A DNA stretch of 64,000 nucleotides from Paracentrotus lividus (GCA_940671915.1 CALNVZ010002100.1:8345562-8409561), one strand, 5' to 3'. Positions 33,701 to 46,933 are shown, numbered from the stretch's first letter. Translations and numbers: made by a program. Notes: generated by a model from the sequence alone, not told the origin.

Positions 33701-36210
33701 TCCAAGTTTTACAAGGCCCTCTCTTCAAGATGGAAAATCAGAAGGAACTTCTTCCGTGAAATATGAAAAGTCCAAAAGACCATGTCCTGAAGGTCAAAGT
33801 AGTAAATCAAAGAAGAGATCCTGTAATGATGAAAAACATGGCAAGGAAAGAACTTCTGGTTGTGTACAAAATAATCCGATGAAAAAGACCAAAGTGGATT
33901 CAAACACATGTGACAAGGTACCTACCAGCCACCCTAATGGTAATTCAGGAATCATCAGAGTTCAGACAATACCCAAGTATATTAAGATAGTGCCCGAACA
34001 AGTAGGCCTACATAAGGGGGCACTTGTCCATCCAATGACATCAGTGCAATTGATTCCACCATCAACTAGTGTATACACTGTTCCCATTGCAGCAATTCCT
34101 CCATTGACCAGTGTGGTTGCCTCAACCGCATTAACTTCTACAGTTAGGCCATATACAACAGGTGTAATGAATGTGTCAGCAGCAACTCTGAGAGCCCTAG
34201 CACAGTCCAGAAGTGTTCCGGTTGCACAAATGCAGTCCATTCCTCCAGTGACCAGTATAAGTACTCTTCCAAGTGCATCAACAGGAATGTTGTCTACATC
34301 AATGCCATATCTTGCGGTGAATGTAACAACAGTAACCGCTAAAGGCCCAACTCAAGTTAGTAGTGCTCAGGTGGTAGGACCAATTTATGGACCAAATCCA
34401 TATACATATGGTGATGTGAACGTGCCAACATTAACTCCAAGAGGCCCAACTCAACCCAGTAGTGTTCCAGTTCCACCCATTAGTTCATTTCTTTCACGGA
34501 CCAGTGTAAAGACTGTTCCAAGTGCTTCAACAGGATTGATGTCTGCGCCAATTCCAAAAAATGCTGTAAATGTGACATCAGTAACTTCATGTGGCCCAGG
34601 TCAACCTAGGAGTGTTCCAGTTGCATCAACTGGACTGAATTCTACACCAAAGCCATATACATATAGCCATGTGAATGTGCCAGCAGTAACTTCAGCAGGC
34701 CCAACCCAACCTACCATGAGGTTTCAAATGGCACCAATAATTCAAAATCAAACGCAACCGCTAACCAATCCTCCACATTGTCCAGGTATTCTCCACCTTC
34801 AGTATAATCAAAAGCAAGGGGATCAAGTCCACGTACCATTTTTCACATTTCTCCAGCAATGCTACGGGAATACAGGTGGAAACCAATGTATTCAACAGAC
34901 ATCTGCAATAAAACCTAATCTTCCTTCATCCATATTGAACCCGCAGTCATCTGTTCAAAACGCATTTGGACAGTATCAACAAGTAGTTAATTCAACGATC
35001 TCTCGTAGAACCACTGATGACTCCCAACCGATAGATACTTACCCTCACACTGGTTCTTGCTCAGTAAAAGAAAAAGTGCCTGAAAGTGTTGGGAACCAAG
35101 CATCGTCTCAAGTGGGTGCAAAAAATGCAGGGGCTCCCCAGGTTCCTAATGTGGCAACTGATTCATCCACTACATATTCTTCTGCTGCCTCTTCACAAAA
35201 AAACTTAGACAATGCAAGTTCAAGGACGTTTGAGTTTACATCTATCAGAATAGCTGTGCCAACTACAATGCCATCATGGGTACTAGTCAATCCATCCAAT
35301 TTGACCACTAGTACATCTTCGATTAATACAGTAGCAACATCATCTCATCTGATTCACTCTCAGTCTCCTGCAGAAGCCAGCTATGCTGCTACTACTCAAG
35401 TCCATAAACCAGCCGATGCAGTGGATTCTCCTGAGTCTTCAAAGATGTTGGTAAAAGTAGCCAAGGTGAACCAGGCAGGTCCAAAGCGAGCACACGTGGA
35501 TGAAGGAGGGGGACGAATCAAAAAGTCACGGACAATGAGTGAGAAGGAATTGCTTGTTGAACGACTGCAGAAATTATCGGCACATAGACTCCACGTGATC
35601 TTGGAAATATTACAGTTCGTAACATCTCATCGTTTTGGTTCATTGCACAATCCAGACGTCAAAGAGTTAACTTCTGAAGAACTGCAGGCCTTTGGCGTGT
35701 TGTTTGCAGCAGTTTATGGTTATCGCATTTTCAGTGAAGTTCAGATCAAGCGATATATTACTGAAGTATCTACTTTGACCATCCATGATATTGCTGAAGA
35801 AGAGCCAAGAAGAGTTCAAGAAGCTGTTGACTCCTTTAGTGATGTAGGGTTGGCAAAGAGTGAGAAGTTAAATAGATTGTCCCAGGTACTGTTCTCTGAC
35901 TATGAACGTGCATTCTGCAGTGCCACTGGTAAGCCAGGATTCGCTCCGTTCTGCAAGTCTAGACTGTATGTCCTGAAGCATGCGTACTTACAAACGCTTG
36001 GAGGCTCTGAGCAGACTCATGCTATAGAAGGAGAGAGGATGAAGCATGTACTTGACTCTACAGCAAACCTTCTGAGAACACAGATGACCCAAGAAGGAGG
36101 TTACACAGATTCTCAACGAGTCAGAGATTGGATGAGTAAGGAGCAGGCAAGAGTGAGGACCATGCTCAGCAGTCAACAAATGGAACTCTCCAAACAAAGA
36201 CAGCTTGCCC
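30753..36210 (+). other. First coding exon: acidic repeats, NLS, VTP repeats, first BEN-like pair
   Basis: Residues about 16-826 are built from roughly 60 copies of a 12-residue unit with consensus SDxxPIADxQxE, a 36-bp DNA period, strongly acidic and probably unfolded. A Lys-rich stretch at 1000-1050 follows (SKKRSCNDEKHGKERT, PMKKTKV). Between 34050 and 34740 a looser repeat (VNVPAVTSAGPTQP and variants) recurs. From about 35563 the protein becomes helical. Of its two modules, the second (35836-36090) has the BEN-like pattern FSDYERAFCSATGKPGF, then RLYVLKHAYLQTL. The minus-strand ORFs over the repeats are shadows. Confidence 0.8.
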
Positions 36211-39200
36211 GTAAGTTATGTTTGATTGTCTTTCCAAAGTAATGTTGATTGATTTTTGTTTCTTCCATCTTTTGAATAAAAAAGGATGATTTCGATAACA
36301 TTTCCATAAAAATATATATTTTGGAGCCATCTGTTTTCTCTTAATCTCAATAAATAACACTTCGATAAAACTATTAGGCATTTATTACATTTTACAAGTT
36401 AAAAAAGAAATTCAACTGTCACATAAGGGATATTACAAGGAATTTGCTGGTTTTCAATCTCATTACAACATTTTATAAAAGAACTTGGGGATAAAAGTAG
36501 CTTATATGTTACAATGAATGTTTTCAATACATAGTTCGCTTTCCACTGTATGTTTAGGCCAGATTATTGTAGTAACATGAAAATTGTAAAAATAGTAATA
36601 ATGTATTGTACTCAATCACTAAACATACAGGGTAGTATATGATAATAATAATTCAATTGTGGCTTCTTATAAATTCAGAATATAGTAACTTTCTCAAAAT
36701 GATTTCACAATATATGCTTGTATTTACAGAAGAAAATAAATCATATTTAGGCATCATATAAAACGATATCATGTATTAAATCCTTACATTTCTTTTCTTA
36801 TTGTTTATAGAAAACGCTGCAAACAGCCGGAGATACATGATGGAGAGCCAGTTGGGTTGCTATGTGATGACTGCTTCTGAGCACAGAATGCTGGAAGACC
36901 TGCATGACATAGGACACCAAGCACTAACAAGGCAGGAACGGGTAGAAAACCTTCTTGAAACAATCCTTTCCCCTCATGAACTACTACTCATAGCCAAACA
37001 TACTGAAATGCCACAATTTCAACAGGTCAGTGTTACACTGGCATTCTTCAGACAGGCATTCTTTGCCCTTTGTTGCTCTAAAGCTGGCATCTTGAGTTCT
37101 TCATTTCCCAAATTGGAAAGTGCGAAGGAATGGCTTTCCTGTCGCATGCTTGTGACTGACATCCTTGACAGAATAGAAGAACAAGCTGCCACCCTGAGAT
37201 GTCTTGTGCTGCCAGCTGAGGTCAGGGTCAAATCCCTTACCAGAAGACAGGAAAAGGATAACACAGAGGAAAATCTGGAGACAGAATGCAAGATGGAAAA
37301 CATAAAGTGTAGGTCAGCTGAGGAGAGGAGTGATGGTCATGCAGATATGATACCGAATAATCTTGGTGCATATGTCATGAGTAAGGTGATTGCAGTCCAT
37401 CTCGATGTTGTGAAAGAAATTGCTCAACGAAGCAAGAAAGAAAGCATCCTACAGCACATCCTCAACAAAATCATCACTGAAGATGGCAATGTTCCAAACC
37501 ATCCAACTGACACTGGAAGCGTACATGTAGATGTGTATCTTGCTTTCCTAAGACAATGTATCCTCATAGTATTTCCAAAGGACACACACAAGGTACAGTG
37601 TGAGATATGGAGAAGGTGCATTAGTTACATGGCATCAATATTGGGCTGTTCATCAGATGTATCAGCATCAAGCAGCATGCTACCCAAGGTGCAGGAGAAG
37701 CCAGAGAAAACTGTGAACACAATCACAATCAAAGAGGAAAATAGCGAGCACAGTGCATATTCCTTCTTAGGAAAGCCTTGCTCTAAGGAAACACTTGGAG
37801 CAACAGTGCTCAATGCAGAAGAAGTCTCAGAGATCAGCCACATTAGAGATAACATCCGAGAAAGTTCTAATCATCATGCCAGAGAAGTAGCTGTGAATGA
37901 ACTTGTCATGTGTATAATTAATCAGGCGGACCTTTCATCTGTACCTGCATGTCTTGCTCTCAGAAAAGTACCTTTCAACATCCTCAAACTGACAAAACTC
38001 AGACTGTCCTACTTCTACTTATTTCCAATATGCACCCAAGAAGCAGAAGAACAAGAGTGGGCTCAGTGCTGGTTATTCTTGACAAGAAGTGTGCAGAGCA
38101 TGATGCGGAAGAACAGGCAGTTCTGTTCACTTCTATCTGTTCCTCGAACATTGACTGCTAACCCTGAAACTACAAAAGAAACACTTGAATCCAATGATGA
38201 CGATGATGATAGCTCAGAAGGTGGAATGGAATCAGACTCCTCAAACTCATCGTCATCGTCAGAAGAAAGGGCAGATGTGAACATACCTTTCTTCATTGGT
38301 ATCGGTGCAGTGAATAACGACTGTCCAACAAGCAAATGGCGTTGGACGAAGAGAGACACTGATCGATTGACAGCTTGCTCAAAAGTTGGAGAGACCGAAA
38401 GCGGAAAAAAAGTACCACTCAATCTAGGTATTCCTATGCCAATAAACAGGATAGGAGCCCATGTTATGACATCGCAGGAGGTGAAATGGATTGAAAACAT
38501 GAGACGTACTTGCCTGACACAGAAGCTTTCCAGGGAACAAGTTGTAAAGCGTCTTGTAAATGAACTGTACACTGAGGATGACATCATTTATATCCATTCT
38601 CTAAGAAGGAACAAACAGTGTGCTTTCTCCCCATTGAAAATGGCAATTTTGCGGCAAGTGTACTTTGAGCTGTATTATGGATATGACATTGATCCTTACA
38701 GATTATGGAGCCAGTGCTGGGCTCATCTAACTACTGCTGCTGATAAGATCAGGCAGAAAGCAAGGAATACCTTACTTGGTAACGTTGTCCTGACTGATGA
38801 GTACAAGAGGCTGAAGACGCTTCAAGTCCACAAGGCAAAGCTGCAAGAAGAATACAAGAAAAAGCACATGAAGAGAAAAAGTGATTCACAGGAGCAGGCT
38901 GGTCAAGCTAAGGCACGCAAACCTAAAACAAATGGCTTACATGATACTGAGTTGAATGTGAACATAACTTCTAAACATTCATCTATTGGATCGAGTACCA
39001 ACAGCATCAACTCAAGCTTTGAAGCGGGGGTGCCATTCTTTGTTCAGTCGGGAGCAACTGTTCCCGATAGTGTTAAAGTATTGAATTCTGTTGGTGCTTA
39101 CGCCAAGGAATGGGAAAAAACATACAAGAAAACATACAGCTTGATAACACAAGAAGGAGAGACAGTGGAACTGGTTTTTGGAAAACCAGTGGAAGAGTCT

Positions 39201-42200
39201 AAACTTGGAGCATATGTTATGACCAAGGAAGAAGCCCAATGGACACAATCTTTGAAAGAAGTCTGTGAGAGGAGAAGGGTTGATAAGGATGAAGTCGTAG
39301 AGTTTATAACCCAGAACATATACACTGTACCAGAGATCAGATGTTTCAAAATACGTATGGGACAGAAGAAATTGGTGTTTGACAAGATAAAAATGGCTAT
39401 TATCCGTCAAGTATACTTTTCTGTCTATCCTGCAAACGATGAAAGAGCTGATAAGTCATGGCGGAACTTCTGGGCCTACTTCACCAAAGCATGTGAAGAA
39501 TTGAGTTTGAAAGGGAGAAGTCTGCCACTTGCAGTTTCTAGACTTGGTACTTGCAAGAGGGTGAAATCTACAGAGGAAAGACCTCTGCAGCAGACTAGAA
39601 TAGAACCCAAAATACTGAAGCTACAACCCAATCAAAGTGAAAGTAGTGTTCCTGAAAAGGGTGCACCCTCAAAGCCAAAGGTTGATGCGCATGATGCACA
39701 TCCGGAATCACAGTTCACTTTACGCCCTAATTTCCTGCGTTTGCTCCAGTGTTATTCATGGAATCCAGACATTCTTGTGAAATTTCTTGCTGCAAAAGTC
39801 TTCACCGAGGATGAACTGGTTGGATGTGCAGGTAACTTGAAATTATTAAATGCGAACAGGCTGAAAGTGTATGAAACTGCATATTGTCAATTCTATGAGC
39901 CTGGTAACTCTGCTGCATCCTCCTGCTTGATCAAACATATTCATGAGCTCCGTCAAGCAACTACCTCAGATTGTTGTGGTAGACTGACGCCAAGAAGGAT
40001 TAGAGAGGAAGTGGAAAAATGTGCCAAACAATGCAGGTTCAGTGCTGGAGCAATCAACCAATCAGACGGTCAAACAGAATCTTCTGACGCAAATACTGAT
40101 AAGTTGACATTTTCAGAGAGGTCCAAACTCTGCAGGGATATCCTTGGAGAGGATATCAAGATGCTCCCGAAGTACAAATTTGAAAGATGTGTCCATGTGG
40201 CCTGTAAATTGATGGAGAAAATGTTCTCACGTGAAGAACTGTTGACAGGTAATACTGCTGGGACTCGAGGACTATGTACCCTTGATCCAAAGAGGCTAGC
40301 TGTTCTTAAATGCACTACCTTTGTCATTGCAGGAGTTGCCACATCAGCACAACGAAGAACATGGGATCAAATCCATCATGATATTGACCAAACACTGAAA
40401 GCCAAAGTTTATCAGTTCTCAGCAGAAGATAGAAAAGTGGAAAAGGATCTAGAATGTGCAACGGTACTCATAAGCTCCAAATCCAGAGGTGATTCACATG
40501 AGCATCAGACTGAAACAGGATTTCAGATGATTTCATGTACAAGTCTAATACCTTCTGCACTTCGTAGAGATCTGTTACTTTGTGCACATGACCACAAAGA
40601 AGTCCTCAAGAGGTTGATGAACCATTTTATGCACAAAGGTGAAGATTGGGACCAATTTCTCTTCAGAGCACCTAGTAAGATGAAATTAGTAAGAGCTGTG
40701 TACTGGAGCATATGTTCAATATCGATTGACAAGTTAGCAGAGAGCTGGATTGAGGCATTGAGGACTATCTATTATCTTGTAAACAGTCAGAAACTATATG
40801 AGCATACAACAAGTATTGATGAACTGAAAGAAAGTGCTGAGAGTATAGAGACTGAAAGATCTTCACCACAAATGCAGGATGAAACTGATCAGTCTAGAAG
40901 TAAGCTAACTGGGCTAAAAAGTGAGAGCAAACAGAAGCAGCAGAGATCTACTGGCGATGTAAGAGATACTTCCATTCGCTTAATGAAGTGCTACAAGTGG
41001 AGCAAAGAAGTTGTTGTAAGATTACTGATACAACACATCTTGACTGAAAGTAACATTGACAATCTGGTAAAGACAAAGGAATTGCACGGAAATGAGAGGA
41101 AAGTAATTGAAGATGCATTCTGCCGGATATATGGTGAAGAAGAAAAGAGTCAATGTCGAAATCTAATCAATCAGATCATTGAAGATCTAGGCAAGGAAGA
41201 CAGAAGCCCACTTTGCAGTGTATGGACAAAGAAATCAAAGAGAACTGCTGTTGAAGAAGCTGCTAATGCAACCTTGTATGAGAAGACCAGATCTGGTTCT
41301 CAAGAGTCGAGAGATCTTGATTGCAAAGCATTCATTCAAGAAGAATTCCCATGGCTTCCACCTGGAGAGGTTGGCAAGTGTTTATTCATCTCTGATCACA
41401 TGAGAAAGAGCTTCTTTAGCACTGAAGAACTTGTCTTCGGTAATTGTTCTGGCACTCCCGGATGGCTGCAGCTTGATCAGAAAAGGATGGATGTTTTGAA
41501 GCATGTTATCTTTGCAGTAGCATCGGTACCAGAAAAGAAGAAGGTCAAGCTGTGGCAAATGTGCAGGAACACAATGGACGGCAAGAACAAGAAGTTAAGA
41601 AAGCAAATTCTAGATGGAGATGAGAAAATAGAGATATTAATCCAGACCCATCCTAGTGTTCTTGAGGAGCAGATACCAGATGATGTTCTAGGGCATGTTC
41701 AGAAGAACAAAGAAGATGCTGTCTCTGTTATAAGAAGCCTGGTCCAGCAGCTGTTCAACCCAGAGGATCTTATGGGAGATGCAGATGAAATGACACCTTC
41801 TCAGATGAAACTACTTCAAGAACTTTTCTTCCACATCCATGAAGTACTGCCTGATGAAAAAGAAGAAGCCTGGATGCAAGCGATGCGAACAATCAACTAC
41901 CTGAACAAAATATCAGGTTACGCCTTCAAAAGTGGAGAGGATGGAGATAGTTCTGGCTCATCCATTGGTGATGAAGAGGAAGACTGGACAGAAGGAATGG
42001 ATGATTATCCTGCAGGTGGAGAATCGTCTGAAGACGACATGACTACTGAAACTCAAAGTGTAGGACCATGTGATGAAGACACAACTACTGAAACTCAAAG
42101 GGTAGTACCGACCCCAATCAAGGAGAAAGTACATTATGCATCAGTCAACATGAAAGATACATCTTCTGAAACTAAATCCAAGTCTACAGATCAAATTTCA

Positions 42201-45200
42201 CCTGCAAGAGACCCTGCTGTTACGTCTGAAACTAAATCCAAGTCTACTGATCAAATTGCACCTGCAGTACATCCTGCTACACCAAACAAGTCAGAAAGTG
42301 GTGTTGGACAATGCAGTGGAACAAACACCACTGAAAAGAAAACGGAAAAAGGAAGTGACATCACAGGAGAATCCTTAGATTGGTATAATCTGAAACCAGT
42401 TCTGGTCCAACTGCACAAGCATTTGAAGGCATTTAAACTTGAGGAAGATGAAATAATAGATGAACTTGTAATGCACATATTTGGAGCAAAGGTGCTTGAT
42501 GGCAAAAATGCAGAGCTGTCACTAGACGAAAGCATTGAGATGTTGAAGAGTGCATTTCTACTCTTGTACAACGTGCCAGAATGTGAGGAAACATCGGCCA
42601 ATGATCTGCTTGAGGAGAGACTAATGCATACTCTGATGATCCTGGGACAACAGTTAACCCAAAATATGGATGAAAGGTTGGCTGAAGCTGAATCAAAATC
42701 AAAGGACCTCAACAAACCCAAACCTTACCCACCGATGTCGGACCAGGAACAAAAGGTTAACAAGATGAGATCTCTTCTGATGGAGGCATTCAGAGCTGAT
42801 GAAAGAGTAGAAATGGACAGTGGAAAACTTAAGAAACTAAAAGGTAGCAAAGTAGATGCAGTGATAGATGGCTTTCAGAAATCCTTTCCTTCACAAGAAG
42901 GTTTGGATAGAAAAACTGTGATGACATTGGTTTATAACTTAACGGTGGAACTACAAGAACTTGTCACTGAGAAGCTGAGGTACAAAGTGGACAGTTTGAC
43001 TAATGCATATGTTGAGAGGGCAGTGTCTTCATTGGAGGAGAAGGCAAAAGAGCAAGCAACCAATGCATCATCGGCAACACCACTGTTCCAGGCTGTGATA
43101 AAGGAGCTGACATTTGTCCAACGTGCAGTTGGTTTAGTCCCAATGGTCAGAGTCCTCCTAAGATACCTCTTCACACCAAAGGAGATTGCCTTGCTTCAGC
43201 AATCAGATATGACCCAACTCCCTCCAATATTGCAGGTTCAAATGGATCTAATGCAGAGAACTTACTACAAAGTGGCAAAGACTTCTCCAGATGAGAGAGA
43301 AAATGCTTGGTCATGCATCCAGTGGATCATTGCTAAAGAAATCAATGAGTTTAGATCATCAGATGAAGAGAACAGTAAGAAGAAGGTAAAGAGTGAGATG
43401 TTTGTACCAGTATACAATCGCTGTGCTGTAATGAAATGTGTCATGGGCATCTGTCTTTCTTTGGAAGAACAATCACAATTCAAGGAAGAACCACATCAAT
43501 TTGAAAACAGCCACCCAGAAAGAGTCAAGGATATGAGGAACATGTACTTCCAGATCAGAAACATCCAAGAACCTGCACAGGATGAAGAGTGGGAACTGGT
43601 GTGTTCTCCAAGGAAGAATTACGAAGTTGCAGAGAAGTTATCTTTCCAGAATTTGAATAAAAGACAAGTCACAGATTCTACTTCTTTGGTTTCCAACAAG
43701 GCTGCATCCTCTTCATCTCTTGATGACAAAGGCGATGTCAAACCATCTTCTGACACCAGTGATAAGAAGAAAGTCCAGAAAGCTAAGAGCAATAAAGAGC
43801 AAGTTCAGAATCCCAAGAAGATACCAGATGGCAAGCATACAGAGGGAGGCAAACCTAAACAGAGAAAACAGTCACCAATTACCACAAGAAGTAAACGTAA
43901 AGAAGAGTCACATACGTACTTGGGGAATAAAAGTCATAAGAAGGTGAAGTCGGCGCACCAAAGTAGTGATCAAATGATGGAGCCAACAGATCTTCAGCCC
44001 ACAAACCATAAACCTACAGCTACAGTCCAACATAAGAAGACCATTGTTGTGCTGGTAGATTACAGCATTTGTGACAGAGTCTGTAAAATAATGGCTGATG
44101 AGGAAGCTAAGAAGAATGAAAATAACACTGCAACTAGTGATTCACTCCCAAATAGTAGTTTACCTCCAACTAGTGGTTCATCCGCAACTAGTGGTTCACC
44201 TGTAATTAGTGGTTCACCCACAACTAGTGGTTCACCCCCAACTAGTAGTTCACCTGCAATGAGTAGTTCACCCGCGATTGGTGGTTTACCGGCAACTGGT
44301 GATGCACCCCCAACTAGTGATTCACCTCCTCCTAGTGGTTCACCCGCAATTAGTGGTTCACCAACAATTAATGGTTCAACTGCAACTAGTGAAGCACCCC
44401 AGACTAGTGTTTTATCTCTGACTAGCGATTCACCCACAAGTAGCGGTTCACCAGCAGCTAGTGAGTCACCTGCAACTACAGGTAGTGGTTCATCCGCAAT
44501 TAATGGTACACCCGCAACTAGTGATTCATCGCCGACTAGCGTTTTACCTGCAACTAGGGATTCATCTCCAAGTAGTGATCCACCCGCAACTAATGATGCA
44601 CCTTCAATTAGTGATTCACCCGCAACTAGTGGTTCACCCATCGCATACACAAGCCAAATACAGTCTGGAGGTATTGATAAAGAGGCTAAGCTGGATAGTG
44701 GTGTCAACAACTCGGTTAATAGTGAAAACTCTGACAAACTCTGCAATTCATTCCTTGAGAAGAACCCACTTGAAAATGAAGAATTAAAGAAAGTAGATGG
44801 TTCTACCAGTCCTGTCAGAAAAACTCAAGAGGAATTTGGTAATGAACAGGATCATTCAATTGAGAACTCAACAGCACCAAATCTGATTGGGCCTCAAATA
44901 CAAGCTGGGACAGACAGAGACATCATGAGCAGCAAAGATGTTGATCAAATTGAAGTAGCAGTCAGCCTGCTTAAAAGTGCTGTAGAAAACATCCCATTTG
45001 AATCTCATCTCCACAATAATGAAGCAGATCACCTAAATGCTACAAAACATGAAGACTCAACTTCAAAGGATGCAGTAGAGGAAAAGTCAACAGGTGTTGA
45101 GGAAGCAGTCATGGGCATCAAGCTTCCCCCATCTAATAACCCAAATGAAAGCCCTCCAGAGAATGTTGACAATGACAGCAGAGGAACAGAAGAATCAATC

Positions 45201-45854
45201 GATGCAAATAATCTCCCTTCTATACATCCTATGCCCAATGAGGATGATATTTTGGGAAATGAAAAGGAAGCTGATATGTCTTCTGATGTGGATGATGATA
45301 TGCTAGGAGATGACTCAGAGAAAGAACTCCAGATAGATGACAGTAGTGAGACCCAAACTGCTTCTTCAAATGGCCCTCCGATAAGTGGACAATCAATGTC
45401 AGATTCTGGAAACGATTCATGTGTTGGAGATGTGGCTCTCAGCCAGCATCAAAAAGAGATTGAAGGTTCAGCTAAATCTGGAGATGAAGAACTCGCGAGT
45501 AACCCTTCTGCAGACACTCCCAGTGATACTGCCTCAAAGACCAATGATCCATCTGATGGCAACATTAACAAAGAGTGCTGTGATAATCCAACGAGTTACA
45601 ACGAAAAAGTCTCAGAGGATATGGTAAATAAATGTGGCACTGCTGATCATTGCAAGGGAGCTGATATTGAGAATGGTAACAATAATACCCATGCTCAGAA
45701 ACCAATTGAAGAAGAAACCACTAAAGCCCAGTTAAATGATACTTATACTTCAGAGCATGGTGAAGAGAATGCAAATGGTACCTCAGAGTTTGATAGTCTA
45801 GGAAACAAAGGTCCAGAATGTCCCCCTAACTCAAATGTAGACATACTGACGTAA
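30753..45854 (+). CDS. Giant multi-BEN-domain protein, predicted 4833 residues (join 30753-36210, 36811-45854)
   Basis: Two very long open exons are joined by one 600-bp intron. Exon A ends GCC C|GTAAGT and exon B begins after TTGTTTATAG; joining makes CAA (Gln 1820) and keeps frame through to TAA at 45852-45854. Order: acidic 12-residue repeats (about 16-826), basic region with an SV40-like PMKKTKV signal (1042-1048), Val/Thr/Pro-rich repeats (about 1100-1330), then about 17 BEN or BEN-like helical modules (about 1605-4295), a Ser/Pro hexapeptide array (about 4259-4429) and an acidic C-terminus. BEN domains bind DNA or partner proteins in chromatin repressors such as BANP, BEND3 and Insensitive. 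A nuclear, chromatin-associated role is inferred. No enzymatic domain was seen. Family members usually carry one to four BEN domains, so the number here is exceptional. Confidence is high that it is one gene, lower on function. Confidence 0.85.
36211..36810 (+). other. Phase-1 intron of the giant gene
   Basis: Begins GTAAGT and ends with a T-rich tract and TTTATAG. Reading straight through gives a stop at 36240-36242. The apparent TTG start at 36801 is intron sequence. Retention would truncate the product to 1829 residues, before most BEN modules, so regulated retention would make a very different short form (inference). Confidence 0.85.
36811..45854 (+). other. Second coding exon: about fifteen BEN or BEN-like modules and low-complexity tail
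   Basis: Modules lie at 36846-37180, 37353-37645, 37788-38115, 38449-38765, 39198-39520, 39712-39970, 40111-40410, 40519-40795, 40969-41200, 41322-41610, 41640-41915, 42378-42665, 42750-42975, 43090-43360 and, weakly, 43425-43640. Those at 40111 (FSREELLTGNTAGTRGLCTL, DPKRLAVLK) and 41322 (FSTEELVFGNCSGTPGWLQL, DQKRMDVLK) have the textbook BEN core. The first five share a LGAYVMTxxE entry motif and an exit like WxxCWAxLTxA. Linkers contain Asp/Ser tracts (38185-38270) and Lys-rich segments. 44130-44640 encodes a Ser/Pro hexapeptide array. Confidence 0.82.
44130..44640 (+). repeat. 18-bp coding repeat: Ser/Pro hexapeptide array
   Basis: About 28 copies of ACTAGTGGTTCACCCGCA-like units encode the pattern TSGSPA with substitutions. 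It is in frame with the flanking protein and lies between the BEN core and the acidic tail. The minus-strand 228-residue ORF across it is a shadow. Confidence 0.9.
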
Positions 45855-45980
45855 ATAAACAATACAAGGAGAGTAACTGCTGAAATGGACAGCTAAAAAT
45901 TAAAGATTCTTTGTATCCACAACATGATTCTAATTCTGAATCAAGTGCTTTTATACTTCCAAGGGCAGCTGTGAATGGAC

Positions 45981-45986
45981 AATAAA
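45981..45986 (+). terminator. Proximal poly(A) signal AATAAA
   Basis: Canonical hexamer about 125 bases after the stop codon, followed by GT-containing sequence. This is the nearest plausible end for the giant transcript. Confidence 0.5.
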
Positions 45987-46933
45987 ATGTGCAAGCTGAA
46001 GGAATTAGACGTGGTTATGGCCTAGTCAACATTGCTACCACTCAGTAAATGGGTAGCCCATTTACATACTATCTCCTTCTATTTCTCCTCCTTTCTCCTT
46101 TATATATCTTCTCTTAAATTTTTTTTTGTTCAGTTTTGTATTGGTTAGGGATTGTTTATTTCATTAATTTTTCTCAGTTTTCATCTTGTTACAGGTAATA
46201 AAGAATGCCTAGCAGTTTGGATTGCGAAATTTATTGTGTATGTCCAATTCCAAATTCTGCACTCAAAAGGTATTCAAAACTACTTTTAATTGTGCCATAT
46301 TTGAGAACCTTCATTTCCTTAGTGGAAATCAAAATGCAGGCTGTATGTGAGAATTTTCTTCTTGTTTTACTTTCTTTCGTTCACATATTACCTGTAAATG
46401 TGTTGACAAGAAAGTATGTTTTGGATGTTTTTAATGTTGCAAAACATTTACCTACGTGTACTATTGAGGAGTTGTAATTTAAGATGTAAATCTGGTACAT
46501 TTAAGCTGATCGATGATTGTTCATCTTAAACTCTTCATATCTTGTGATAATATTCTTGTGTTAGGTTTTGGCATATATGTAGATACGTTAAAATTGTTCA
46601 TTATTATACATGTTTTATGTGCAGATATAATTGCTTCATGAACTAGATTTTACTTGTATTGTATGTTTCTATCATGCATGTCGATTGATGTCTTCCATCG
46701 TAACTATGTTTCGTCTTTTAAAGTTACTCATCGGATTATGAATTTGTACCAAAGAGTAATGAATTTAAGTTATGGGATTAACAAACAATTCATAGATTGC
46801 ATCTGTAGAATTTTAATGAAGTTAATCACTTTTAATTTCAAAAGATTTGAAGTTGATGTGTTATTGATTAATAATGTTAATTTTTACATACTAAGTGTTT
46901 ATTTGACTTTACATTCTTCGATTGACAAGTCCT

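Noticed and set aside
36801..36812. Start of the second large ORF at TTG 36801
   Set aside because: These bases are the end of the intron (TTGTTTATAG). The frame is entered by splicing from 36210, not by initiation.
44060..44746. 228-residue minus-strand ORF
   Set aside because: Antisense shadow of the Ser/Pro hexapeptide array in the giant gene.
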